The position numbers were made by a program, and so were the translations under genes. Of a stretch of DNA of 18,648 nt, positions 1 to 6,896 are shown in pieces. This DNA is from JBLHLB01 sp047618505. Its GTDB lineage: Bacteria; Planctomycetota; UBA1135; GCA-002686595. The stretch covers positions 1-18,648 of the forward strand of contig JBLHLB010000042.1 in the NCBI GenBank assembly GCA_047618505.1. Direction: 5' to 3'. Within the stretch, counting starts at the first letter, position 1. Each line of letters starts with the position of its first letter. The notes beneath the pieces are model-generated. The model saw nothing but the letters and a program-made list of their open reading frames with translations, had not been told where the DNA came from and ran no database searches.

Positions 1-296
1 TCCAGATCGTCCACCCTCTGGAGCACGCGCGATTCGTGCCAGGCATGCAGTCGGCCGATCCACCCGAGGGGTACGAAGAACATCCAAGCCTTGCGCCCCA
101 CCTTCAATACCACGTCGAACTCCTGGTCCGGCTGGGTGCGATCGTAGCGCGCCGTGAAGGCGAAGAAGTCGTGCTTGAAGATCTTCTTGAGGCGGTAGCG
201 GCCCGACTCGAGGTCGACTTCCGCCGGCGGCTCTTCACGGCCCAGGGCCAGGAGCCAGGCGGGTGTTTTCTTGGGGGAAGTTGTCACTGGAGCCAT
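1..296 (-). CDS. N-terminal part of a kinase-like protein (runs off the window)
   Basis: The leftward reading frame stays open from an ATG at 296 to the window edge, so about 98 N-terminal residues are visible and the catalytic part lies outside. The protein starts MAPVTTSPKKTPAWLLALGR and continues with a segment YRLKKIFKHDFFAFTARY, then VVLKVGRKAWMFFVPLGWIG and a histidine/glutamate-rich stretch (HAWHESRVLQRVDDL). This order, a glycine-poor lead-in, a VVLKVGR strand with an invariant-type lysine, then an HESR helix, is what I know from serine/threonine or RIO/Kdo-kinase-like proteins of Planctomycetota; the lysine would be the ATP-binding one and the glutamate of the helix its partner. No Shine-Dalgarno site is visible; a TACACT box on the minus strand (317-322) lies about 20 nt upstream. 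It is divergent from the ATPase gene. The family call is an inference from the N-terminus only; the coding frame is fairly sure because the opposite frame gives a low-complexity protein. Confidence 0.6.
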   Translation of the reverse strand, partial: MAPVTTSPKKTPAWLLALGREEPPAEVDLESGRYRLKKIFKHDFFAFTARYDRTQPDQEFDVVLKVGRKAWMFFVPLGWIGRLHAWHESRVLQRVDDL

Positions 297-358
297 CTCT
301 CAGGTGGAGGAGAGGCAGTGTAGAGCCCGCTGGCGGTGCCTCGGCAGGCATTCGCCAT

Positions 359-405
359 GCGATTATTATACTTGATCGTATAATACTTCGCGTTATAAAC
401 ATCCC
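359..405 (+). promoter_or_regulatory. Promoter with palindromic operator before the ATPase gene
   Basis: An AT-rich island in GC-rich DNA. TATTATAC (364-371) and GTATAATA (378-385) form a perfect 8-bp inverted repeat whose 6-nt loop is TTGATC, usable as a -35 box (4 of 6 consensus). After 16 nt follows TATAAA (394-399) as -10, and the ATG is at 406, so transcription would begin at or next to the start codon (leaderless). With a one-base bulge the repeat extends to GCGA (359-362) and TTCGC (387-391). A dimeric regulator bound here would cover the -35. A second -10-like TATAAT lies at 379-384 inside the right arm. Confidence 0.6.
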
Positions 406-1776
406 ATGCCCACTGATTTCCTAGGCCGAGACCGAGAGCTCGCCGTGCTGCATGAACTGGCCGACTCGGGCCGTCCCGAGCTCTTCGTCCTCTATGGCCG
501 CCGGCGGGTCGGAAAGACCGAGCTGCTCCAGAATCTCTGTCGCCAGCGGCGTGCGGTCTACTTTTTGGCCGCCCAGGTACGCGACAAGGACAACCTATCC
601 GCCTTCCGCCAAGCCCTCGGAGAGGGGCTCACGGATTCCCTGGTGGAGTCCCTGGAGTTCCCAGACTGGGGCGCAGCCCTGGGCTATGCGGCTGAGCGCG
701 CGGGCGATGAGCGGCTGATTATCGTTCTGGACGAATTCCCCTACCTCTGCGAGGCGAACAAGGGCTTGCCGTCCCTGGTTCAGCGCTTCTGGGACACGCG
801 CGGCAAGAACTCGAACATTATGCTGATCCTCTGCGGCAGCCAGGTTTCCTTCATGGAGAAGGAGGTGCTGGCGGAGACTTCGCCGCTCTTTGGGAGGCGC
901 ACGGCGCAGCGACGGTTGGAGCCGCTCACGCCGCGTGACACCCTGGCATTCTTCCCCCATTGGCCCCTTTCGGACCGCATTGCGGCCTACGGGATCCTGG
1001 GGGGGATGCCTGCATACCTGCGTCGCTTCCGGGAGGACCGCTCCCTGGACGACAACCTGATGCGGGAGATCCTACGACCGGAGGGGTATCTCTTTGACGA
1101 GGTGCAGTTCCTGCTGAGGACGGAGCTCCATAGCCCAACCACCTACAACTCGATCCTGGCGGCGGTGGCCCGCGGATCGGAGCGCGTGGGCGACATCGCG
1201 CTATCCGTCGGAATCGACTCCACCACCGCAAATCGCTACCTCTCGACCCTGCGGGAGCTACGCCTGGTGGAGCGCGAGATCCCCCTGACGGACCCCGATC
1301 CCCTGCGTTCGCGCAAGGGCACCTATCGCATCTCCGATCGCTTCGTGGCCTTCCACTTTCGGCATGTGCAGCCGAACCTGTCCTTGATCGAAGCGGGTCG
1401 CGGGGCGCGGGTCTTGGAGGAATTCGTGCAGCCCGACTTAGAACGTCTCTATGACGAAGCGCGAACAGATTTCATCCTCGACCACTTAAAGCGCGAAGCC
1501 GCGGAACTCATCGGCGAAGAGATCGTCGAGGTCGGGCGCCATGGGGAGGCCCACGGCGGGCGTTTCGTACGCGCCCTGGGCCGCACCTTTGACGGCAACC
1601 TTGTGGCCGCCATCTGCACCGAGGCACCGCGTCCCGGAAAAGGCTCCCTGGGTGCCGAATTGGACGATTTGCGCCGCCGAGTTGGTGACCGAGTCATCCC
1701 CTTGATCTACCGCCTGACCGATGATCCCGAGGAGCCCCTGGCCGTCGAAGTGCCCGCCCTCTCGGAACTGACCTGA
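406..1776 (+). CDS. AAA/STAND-type ATPase with C-terminal DUF234 domain
   Basis: A 456-residue ATPase of the archaeal-type ATP-binding family (COG1672-like), cytosolic, of unknown substrate. Visible are a Walker A motif GRRRVGKT (residues 31-38), a Walker B strand LIIVLDEFPYL (104-114, with D109 and E110), a sensor segment ILCGSQVSFM (141-150), a winged-helix-like region near 235-290 (GDIALSVGIDSTTANRYLSTL) and a C-terminal DUF234 region from about 310. DUF234 normally is a PD-(D/E)XK nuclease-like fold with an EID...ECK-type signature; here the aligned stretches read GRFVRA and AICTEA, so the catalytic residues appear lost. Length matches the family. The start follows a promoter with a palindrome, and no Shine-Dalgarno site is present. 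Such genes are usually solitary and widely transferred; neighbours give no functional hint. The ATPase call is secure, the role unknown. Confidence 0.92.
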   Translation: MPTDFLGRDRELAVLHELADSGRPELFVLYGRRRVGKTELLQNLCRQRRAVYFLAAQVRDKDNLSAFRQALGEGLTDSLVESLEFPDWGAALGYAAERAGDERLIIVLDEFPYLCEANKGLPSLVQRFWDTRGKNSNIMLILCGSQVSFMEKEVLAETSPLFGRRTAQRRLEPLTPRDTLAFFPHWPLSDRIAAYGILGGMPAYLRRFREDRSLDDNLMREILRPEGYLFDEVQFLLRTELHSPTTYNSILAAVARGSERVGDIALSVGIDSTTANRYLSTLRELRLVEREIPLTDPDPLRSRKGTYRISDRFVAFHFRHVQPNLSLIEAGRGARVLEEFVQPDLERLYDEARTDFILDHLKREAAELIGEEIVEVGRHGEAHGGRFVRALGRTFDGNLVAAICTEAPRPGKGSLGAELDDLRRRVGDRVIPLIYRLTDDPEEPLAVEVPALSELT

Positions 1777-1867
1777 ATCAGCCCACGGGCCCCAACCCCC
1801 TCCACACCCCCCCTAACTGTCAGTACCCTGTGAATCCCGGAAACCGCTCCCTGGAGCTGCCATAGGG

Positions 1868-2233
1868 ATGGAAACTGCCATGATGTCCCTCCACGACAAA
1901 TTCCAAGAGTACTTCGACGCCCTCGACCGAGCCGGCAACGAAGACCGCTGCTTCCTCTGCCGCCGTAGCCCTGCCGAAGTGAAGGTCTTCTTCGGCTTTC
2001 AGGAGGACGGGACACCGATTGATGCGGAGTCCTACGGCATCGAGGACGTCACCTTGGATCACCAGCCGGACATCATGAGCTACAGAGGAACGCGCCCGGT
2101 GTGTGCGGTCTGCCAGCTCAATTTCGACGCGATCTTCATGGCCGGGAATGGACATGCTGTCCTACGCCGCGTCTTGCGTGAACTGGAACAGGACCGCGAT
2201 CGGCTCTGGGACGACGATCAGCCGCGCAGGTAA
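1868..2233 (+). CDS. Small four-cysteine (zinc-ribbon-like) protein of unknown function
   Basis: A 121-residue cytosolic protein with two CxxC knuckles, CFLC (C28, C31) and CAVC (C79, C82), separated by about 50 residues including an acidic segment with DHQPD. This spacing suggests one zinc site built from both pairs. The C-terminus (RRVLRELEQDRDRLWDDD) is a charged helix. No family was recognised. An in-frame ATG at 1880 (MMSLHDKFQEY) is an alternative start that would remove four residues; GGAG at 1853-1856 lies 11 nt before 1868 and GGGATGG lies closer to 1880, so the sequence does not settle it. The gene follows the ATPase by 91 bp in the same direction and is convergent with the phosphoesterase gene. 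Confidence 0.75.
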   Translation: METAMMSLHDKFQEYFDALDRAGNEDRCFLCRRSPAEVKVFFGFQEDGTPIDAESYGIEDVTLDHQPDIMSYRGTRPVCAVCQLNFDAIFMAGNGHAVLRRVLRELEQDRDRLWDDDQPRR

Positions 2234-2285
2234 GCGCGGGTACGGAACCGGATTCTGTTCTGCCGGATAATGGTGTTTGTGCGGG

Positions 2286-3374
2286 CTATTGGGCCGAATC
2301 GTGGAAGCTCGGCTCGCTAACTTCCTCTTCCACCTTTTTCGCGGGCAAGGGGCTCTCTGGCTCCTCGAGACCCAGGAATACTGCGGTGCCCGGTGCGTCC
2401 GGCACTCCATTCCCAGCGGGGGAGAGCACCTCAAAATCGCGATTGCACCAGTCGTCGTGCGCTTCCTGTGTCGCCGGACGGAGGTCGAATAGCGGGACCT
2501 CCGCACTGACTCCGATGCGGAAGGGCAACGCGGTCACGCCCACGCCCTTGCTGACATACAGGGCACTCGATCCGCGCCAGTACGCCCCGGCGACGTAGCC
2601 GCGCTTGCTGTGCTTCAGGGGCTTCCAGCCGAGTAGCGAGATCTGACCGCCATGGGTGTGACCCGAGAGCTGTAGATCGACTCCACGCTTTTCAGCAATA
2701 GGAAAGACATCCGGATGGTGCGAAAGCAACACAGTCGGCTCGCCCTCTTCGCGGCCCTCCAGAGCGGCGCTGACACTCGGCTCCCCCTCCGTTGCATCGT
2801 CGACCCCACCCAACCAGATGGACGACGATCCTGTCTTGATTCGGACACCACTGTTGTGGAGGGGTGTGACGCCACACTCTTTGAGTATGGCGTAGAAGCG
2901 CTCGATGCGATCGAAGGCCTGGTATTCGTGGTTCCCCGCGACGGCATACATTCCCAGGCGCGGGCGAAGCATTGCTAGCGGGCGCCGCAGGAGGTCCATT
3001 TCCTGGGGCCGCGCGTCGATCATGTCGCCGCCGAAGCAGATCAAGTCGGGCTTCTGATCGTTAATGTGTCCGAAGATCTTCACAAGATCGTCGGAGGACA
3101 GAACGTGGCCCGCGTGCAGGTCCGTCAGGAAGACGATCGACAGTCCCTCGAAACGCTGGTCGGCGATCTGGACGCCCTTCTTCGCGTAGTGAATCGAAGC
3201 CAGCAGACGGCGCCGCATGTAGCGACCCGGGGGCATGTTGCTGATGCTTCGAAAGCCAGCGCTCAGTCCACGGAACATCCCGATGGATGCGCGCCGGGCG
3301 AGGCTACGGCTCTTGGGGGTCTTGGTCGCCGGCTGGCTTCGGGAGCCCGAGGGCTCGAGGTGTGACAAATCCAT
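2286..3374 (-). CDS. Calcineurin-like metallophosphoesterase (YaeI/YkuE type)
   Basis: A 362-residue dinuclear-metal phosphoesterase. All family motifs are present in order: DLH (D85, H87), GGDMID (115-120), GNHE (137-140), HH (199-200) and GHTHGG (218-223). This motif spacing matches the YaeI/YkuE/LpxG branch, whose studied members hydrolyse phosphodiester or pyrophosphate bonds, in some cases in UDP-diacylglucosamine during lipid A synthesis; the substrate here is not shown. The first 60 residues are rich in Ser and Arg and contain no clear membrane anchor or signal peptide, unlike many relatives. The frame is open upstream into the CLC gene, but the ATG at 3374 is the first start outside that gene with sensible sequence after it. 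The C-terminus ends in an acidic tail (KKVEEEVSEPSFHDSAQ). It is divergent from the CLC gene, with 187 bp between. Confidence 0.92.
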   Translation of the reverse strand: MDLSHLEPSGSRSQPATKTPKSRSLARRASIGMFRGLSAGFRSISNMPPGRYMRRRLLASIHYAKKGVQIADQRFEGLSIVFLTDLHAGHVLSSDDLVKIFGHINDQKPDLICFGGDMIDARPQEMDLLRRPLAMLRPRLGMYAVAGNHEYQAFDRIERFYAILKECGVTPLHNSGVRIKTGSSSIWLGGVDDATEGEPSVSAALEGREEGEPTVLLSHHPDVFPIAEKRGVDLQLSGHTHGGQISLLGWKPLKHSKRGYVAGAYWRGSSALYVSKGVGVTALPFRIGVSAEVPLFDLRPATQEAHDDWCNRDFEVLSPAGNGVPDAPGTAVFLGLEEPESPLPAKKVEEEVSEPSFHDSAQ

Positions 3375-3561
3375 GGTGTGAGGCCGGGCGTATCGTTCGC
3401 CCGAGGCATGGCATCGACCCATTAGGGGCCAGATCTCCAGCCGTGTCTCAGAATCGTTGGGACTTGGTCGCTTCGGTCCCGGGAAGGAACCCGAACTTCT
3501 TTCTCCAGAGACCCGTCGAGGACGCCGACCCGACGCTCTTCGAGTGCTACTCTTCCGCGCC

Positions 3562-5433
3562 ATGTCACCGAAGCAGCGCAGCAAGGATGGATTCAAGAGA
3601 GGAGCCAAACAGGCCTCTCTACTGCTACGCGCCCTGGGACTGGACGAGTTGGGCTCCGTGGGTAAATGGATCGGTCTCTCCAGTTTGATCGGAGTGATCG
3701 GTGGGGTAGTGGCTTTTGGTTTCCACAAGCTCCTGCATTTCCTGGGCTCGCACCTCCTCACGCCCGCGGTTGGCGTGGACACGGAAGGATTGGGGAGCGT
3801 CGGTGGCGGCCTTGGCGGCCGAGCTTGGCTGGTGCTCCTGATCCTGCCCATCGGCGGCTTGGTGGTCGGCTGGCTGACCCAACGCTTCGCCCCCGAGGCC
3901 GAAGGTCATGGCACGGAGCAGATGATTCGCTCCTTCCACACCCTGGGCGGCAAGGTGCGACGGCGCGTGATTGGACTGAAGGCGTTGACCAGCGCCCTGA
4001 CGATTAGCACCGGTGGTTCCGCGGGACAGGAGGGCCCCGTGGCGCAGATCGGAAGTGGCATCGGCAGCGCGATCTCCGACTTCCTGCACCTCTCCGAGAA
4101 GGAGCGACGCATCTTCCTCTTGGCTGGTTCCAGTGCGGGCATCGGCGCCCTCTTCTCGGCCCCCATGGGCGGCGCGCTGTTTGCGCCGGAGGTGCTCTAC
4201 CGCAAGCCAGAGTTCGAAGGCGATGCGATCATCCCCTGCGTGATCGCATCGATCGTTGGGTACACGACCTTTGAAACGATTAGCGGAGGAGCCACGAAAG
4301 CCATCCAGATCGAGCGCGGACTACTCGATCGCCTGACCTTGAATGATCCCCGCGAGCTACTGCTGTACCTCGGTCTCGCGCTCCTGTGCACCCTGGTGAG
4401 CTTTCTCTATGTGCGCACTTTCGAAGGCGTCCACGCGGGCTTCAAACGCATCCCCGTGCTTCCGGTTTGGACGCGACCGGGACTCGGGGGGTTGTTGACG
4501 GCGGGCATCGCCCTGGCCTTGGCCCCCTTCGCCGGCGGATTCGGTGTGCTCTTTGGAGGCTATGGCTTGATGGAGGGATCAATTGCCAGCTCCATGTCCA
4601 TCGGGCTGATGGCCATGCTCGTGGTAGGCAAGATCCTGTCCACGAGCTTCTCCATTGCAACCGGTGGTTCCGGCGGTGTGTTTGCGCCGTCCCTAGCGAT
4701 CGGTGGGCTCTTGGGTGCGATCGTCGGGCAGGCCGCGGCGAGTTGGTTCCCCGACCTGGGCGTCTTGCCTGCGGCCTTCGCACTGGTCGGCATGGCCGGA
4801 TTCTTCGCGGGCGTGGCAAAGACTCCGATCGCGGCCATTTTGATCGTGTGCGAGATGACCGGCGGCTACGGCTTGCTGGCGCCGCTGATGTTGGTTTCAG
4901 TCGTGCACCTGATGCTCTCGCGGCGCTGGACCATCTACGACACGCAAGTCGACAGCATGGTTGATTCGCCAGCGCATGCCGGAGACTTCGTCGTCGATGT
5001 GCTCGAAAGCATGACAGTGCAAGATCTACTAAATGACGCGCCGCAGGCACAGCTTGTCTCTGAAAACACGACCCTGCGCAAGGCCTTGGAAATTGTCTCC
5101 ACGACGCACTGCTCCTATTTTCCCGTCGTGAATCGAGAGGAGCAATTGGTGGGGATTTTCTCTCTTACGGACATGCGCCGCTTATTCCAGGAAACAGGTG
5201 TTGCGGATCTCGTCATCGTGCGCGACTTCATGGTCGACAACGTCGTGACGATTCGCCCGGAAGAGTCGTTGAATGACGCCCTTAGGATTCTGAATGAGCA
5301 CGGATTGCACGAGCTTCCGATTGTTTCCAGCGAGGATGAACGCCACGTCCTTGGGATGCTCTCGCGCAATCGCCTGGGGGCGGCCTACCACCGCAGGTTG
5401 CACACCCTGAAGAAGTCCGGGGCAACACCCTGA
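3562..5433 (+). CDS. CLC-family chloride channel/antiporter with two CBS domains
   Basis: A 623-residue inner-membrane CLC protein with about ten hydrophobic segments between residues 35 and 455 and two C-terminal CBS domains (about 495-555 and 565-615). Selectivity-filter motifs are seen: GSAGQEGP (152-159), in which E157 corresponds to the gating glutamate and the usual GREGP arginine is glutamine, and GSGGVFAP (369-376). By eye, the position of the internal proton glutamate of E. coli ClcA (second E of IIEEM) falls on V211 in FAPEVLY, as in channel-type or non-coupled members. CBS domains usually bind nucleotides and gate transport. A frame extension to 3457 exists but is basic and lies in the divergent promoter; the ATG at 3562 follows a TACTCT box by 8 nt and has no Shine-Dalgarno. 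The methyltransferase gene follows after 8 nt. Confidence 0.94.
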   Translation: MSPKQRSKDGFKRGAKQASLLLRALGLDELGSVGKWIGLSSLIGVIGGVVAFGFHKLLHFLGSHLLTPAVGVDTEGLGSVGGGLGGRAWLVLLILPIGGLVVGWLTQRFAPEAEGHGTEQMIRSFHTLGGKVRRRVIGLKALTSALTISTGGSAGQEGPVAQIGSGIGSAISDFLHLSEKERRIFLLAGSSAGIGALFSAPMGGALFAPEVLYRKPEFEGDAIIPCVIASIVGYTTFETISGGATKAIQIERGLLDRLTLNDPRELLLYLGLALLCTLVSFLYVRTFEGVHAGFKRIPVLPVWTRPGLGGLLTAGIALALAPFAGGFGVLFGGYGLMEGSIASSMSIGLMAMLVVGKILSTSFSIATGGSGGVFAPSLAIGGLLGAIVGQAAASWFPDLGVLPAAFALVGMAGFFAGVAKTPIAAILIVCEMTGGYGLLAPLMLVSVVHLMLSRRWTIYDTQVDSMVDSPAHAGDFVVDVLESMTVQDLLNDAPQAQLVSENTTLRKALEIVSTTHCSYFPVVNREEQLVGIFSLTDMRRLFQETGVADLVIVRDFMVDNVVTIRPEESLNDALRILNEHGLHELPIVSSEDERHVLGMLSRNRLGAAYHRRLHTLKKSGATP

Positions 5434-5441
5434 ACAGGTCG

Positions 5442-6047
5442 ATGTCGAACGGACTGGAACACCTTAAGGGCACGGACATCTACGTCCTTGACCAAGTCAT
5501 GCGCGGCAGGATTGGCAAAGGTGCCCGCATATTGGATGTGGGCTGCGGAAGTGGGCGAAACCTGCGCTACTTCCTTGGCGCGGGGCACGACGTGTATGCA
5601 GCGGATGTAAGTGAGGAGCGGGTTCGGCAGGCGCAAACACTGTGCGCTGAGCTGAGGTCCGAACTACCCGCGGAGAACATCCGGGTCGAGGCAGCCGAGG
5701 ATCTGAGTTTCGAAGCGGGCACCTTCGACTTCGTGATCTGCAACGCGGTGCTGCATTTCGCGCGGGACCGCGAGCACTTTGAGGAAATGCTCCGTGGCTG
5801 CTGGGAGATGCTCGCGCCAGAGGGCGTGCTCTTTGTCCGGACAGCATCCTTGCTGGGAATTCCACCGGATCAGCGGGGCGAGATTGGATCCCAGCTACAA
5901 CCCGATGGAGATACGCGCTTTCTCATCGATGAAGCCTTTCTGGCCGAGCTTGAAGAAGACCTGAAGGCGCGGCGCATCGATCCCTTCAAGACCACCATCG
6001 TGCATGGCAAGCGCGCAATGGCGACTTGGGTGTTGGCTCGAGCGTAG
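5442..6047 (+). CDS. Class I SAM-dependent methyltransferase
   Basis: A 201-residue soluble methyltransferase of the Methyltransf_11/25 type. Motif I LDVGCGSGRN (31-40) binds the SAM, the acidic end of strand 2 is in VYAADVSEE (51-59), the post-motif strand FDFVICNAVLHF (85-96) carries the usual active-site edge, and LAPEGVLFVR (114-123) is the later beta-hairpin. The overall look is TehB/UbiE-like, and the substrate cannot be told. The start codon is 8 nt after the CLC stop, so the two are almost certainly co-transcribed and perhaps translationally coupled. No intrinsic terminator directly follows; a strong hairpin is found 140 nt downstream. Confidence 0.9.
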   Translation: MSNGLEHLKGTDIYVLDQVMRGRIGKGARILDVGCGSGRNLRYFLGAGHDVYAADVSEERVRQAQTLCAELRSELPAENIRVEAAEDLSFEAGTFDFVICNAVLHFARDREHFEEMLRGCWEMLAPEGVLFVRTASLLGIPPDQRGEIGSQLQPDGDTRFLIDEAFLAELEEDLKARRIDPFKTTIVHGKRAMATWVLARA

Positions 6048-6185
6048 AGTGCAACCTGGGGTGCGACTCAACCTGTACTCCTTCGAGAGGTTTCCTATCG
6101 CACTTGCAGACCTACAGGACTGATCTAGGCGATCGAAACGCGGTCAGACATCTGTATCCGTGCTGCACGGAATGGGAACAAGCAG

Positions 6186-6214
6186 ACAGCCTGGGTATTC
6201 TCTACCCAGGCTGT
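6186..6214. promoter_or_regulatory. Perfect 12-bp hairpin immediately before the DinB-family gene
   Basis: ACAGCCTGGGTA (6186-6197) and TACCCAGGCTGT (6203-6214) are exact reverse complements with a 5-nt loop TTCTC. The stem ends 4 nt before the ATG at 6219, where a ribosome site would normally be. No T-run follows on the plus strand. It could be a terminator for the upstream pair read without a U-tract, an operator, or a structure masking translation. A TATTCT box (6196-6201) lies inside it. Confidence 0.6.
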
Positions 6215-6218
6215 AGCA

Positions 6219-6755
6219 ATGACGGCACACCCTCCCCAACAACCCTGGATCGAGCGTACCTGGTCCTTTGCTTTCCCGGTGGAACTGTATCCGTCGCTGC
6301 TCGCGCGCCTGCGCGGAACGCCAGTTCGCTTGGAAGAAGAGCTTAGGCGGTTTGCGCCGGATAGGTTGACGAGTCCGAAGGAAGGGGCCTGGTCTCCCCA
6401 ACGCCACGGCGGACATCTCGTGGACTTAGAAGCGCTCTTCCAGGGCCGCTTAGAAGAGTTCATGAACGGAACCGAAACGCTGAGACCTGCGGACATGTCG
6501 AATGCTGCGACGGATGCAGCCGAGCATGATCAAGTTGATTTAGAGACCATCCTCGCGGAGTTCCGCCGTGTACGCGGAGACTATGTTGGCCGATTGGCCC
6601 AGCTGTCCACCGAGGACTTTGCACGCTGCGCCCTGCACCCTCGGCTCGGAACACCGATGCGATTGGTCGACATGTGTCTCTTCCAGGCAGATCACGACGA
6701 TCATCATTTGGCGAGCATTCACATGCTGCACTCACTCTGCTGGCACCCCGTCTGA
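6219..6755 (+). CDS. DinB-superfamily metal-binding protein
   Basis: A 178-residue protein of the DinB/YfiT four-helix-bundle superfamily, whose members carry a three-histidine metal site and in known cases act as bacillithiol or mycothiol-dependent transferases or hydrolases. The helices and the signature are visible: WSPQRHGGHLVDLE (58-71, with H66), and ADHDDHH (157-163, giving H159 and H163), plus an R-rich amphipathic helix 30-45. Length is typical. No Shine-Dalgarno site is present because a 12-bp hairpin occupies that place. An internal GTG at about residue 21 would give a shorter protein, but family members usually have the extra N-terminal residues. It stands alone, with noncoding DNA on both sides. 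The substrate is unknown. Confidence 0.87.
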   Translation: MTAHPPQQPWIERTWSFAFPVELYPSLLARLRGTPVRLEEELRRFAPDRLTSPKEGAWSPQRHGGHLVDLEALFQGRLEEFMNGTETLRPADMSNAATDAAEHDQVDLETILAEFRRVRGDYVGRLAQLSTEDFARCALHPRLGTPMRLVDMCLFQADHDDHHLASIHMLHSLCWHPV

Positions 6756-6883
6756 GTCCTCGTGCGACCCAGGCGCAGATTGCCGAGAGCCGAGTGCGCC
6801 ACTGCTCAACGCGGTCCGGCGGTTCTCGATTGGATCAGGTTCCCACCTAACCGCCGGATGTAGCAGAGAATGTGGGGGGCCGG

Positions 6884-6889
6884 TATATT
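6884..6889 (+). promoter_or_regulatory. Likely -10 box for the FG-GAP gene
   Basis: TATATT stands 7 nt before the ATG at 6897 in otherwise GC-rich DNA, so the transcript would start at or almost at the start codon. No convincing -35 hexamer is visible at the matching distance. A G-run at 6873-6879 is too far from the ATG to act as a normal ribosome site. Confidence 0.35.
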
Positions 6890-6896
6890 CGTCTCC

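Noticed and set aside
36..323. A rightward 95-codon frame at the left edge
   Set aside because: The opposite strand gives a better protein with kinase-like segments that continues past the edge; the rightward frame ends in a Gly/Ser-rich low-complexity tail.
3375..3851. Upstream extension of the metallophosphoesterase by up to 159 residues
   Set aside because: The extension runs through the divergent promoter and into the CLC gene and is Pro/Ser/Arg-rich without similarity to the family.
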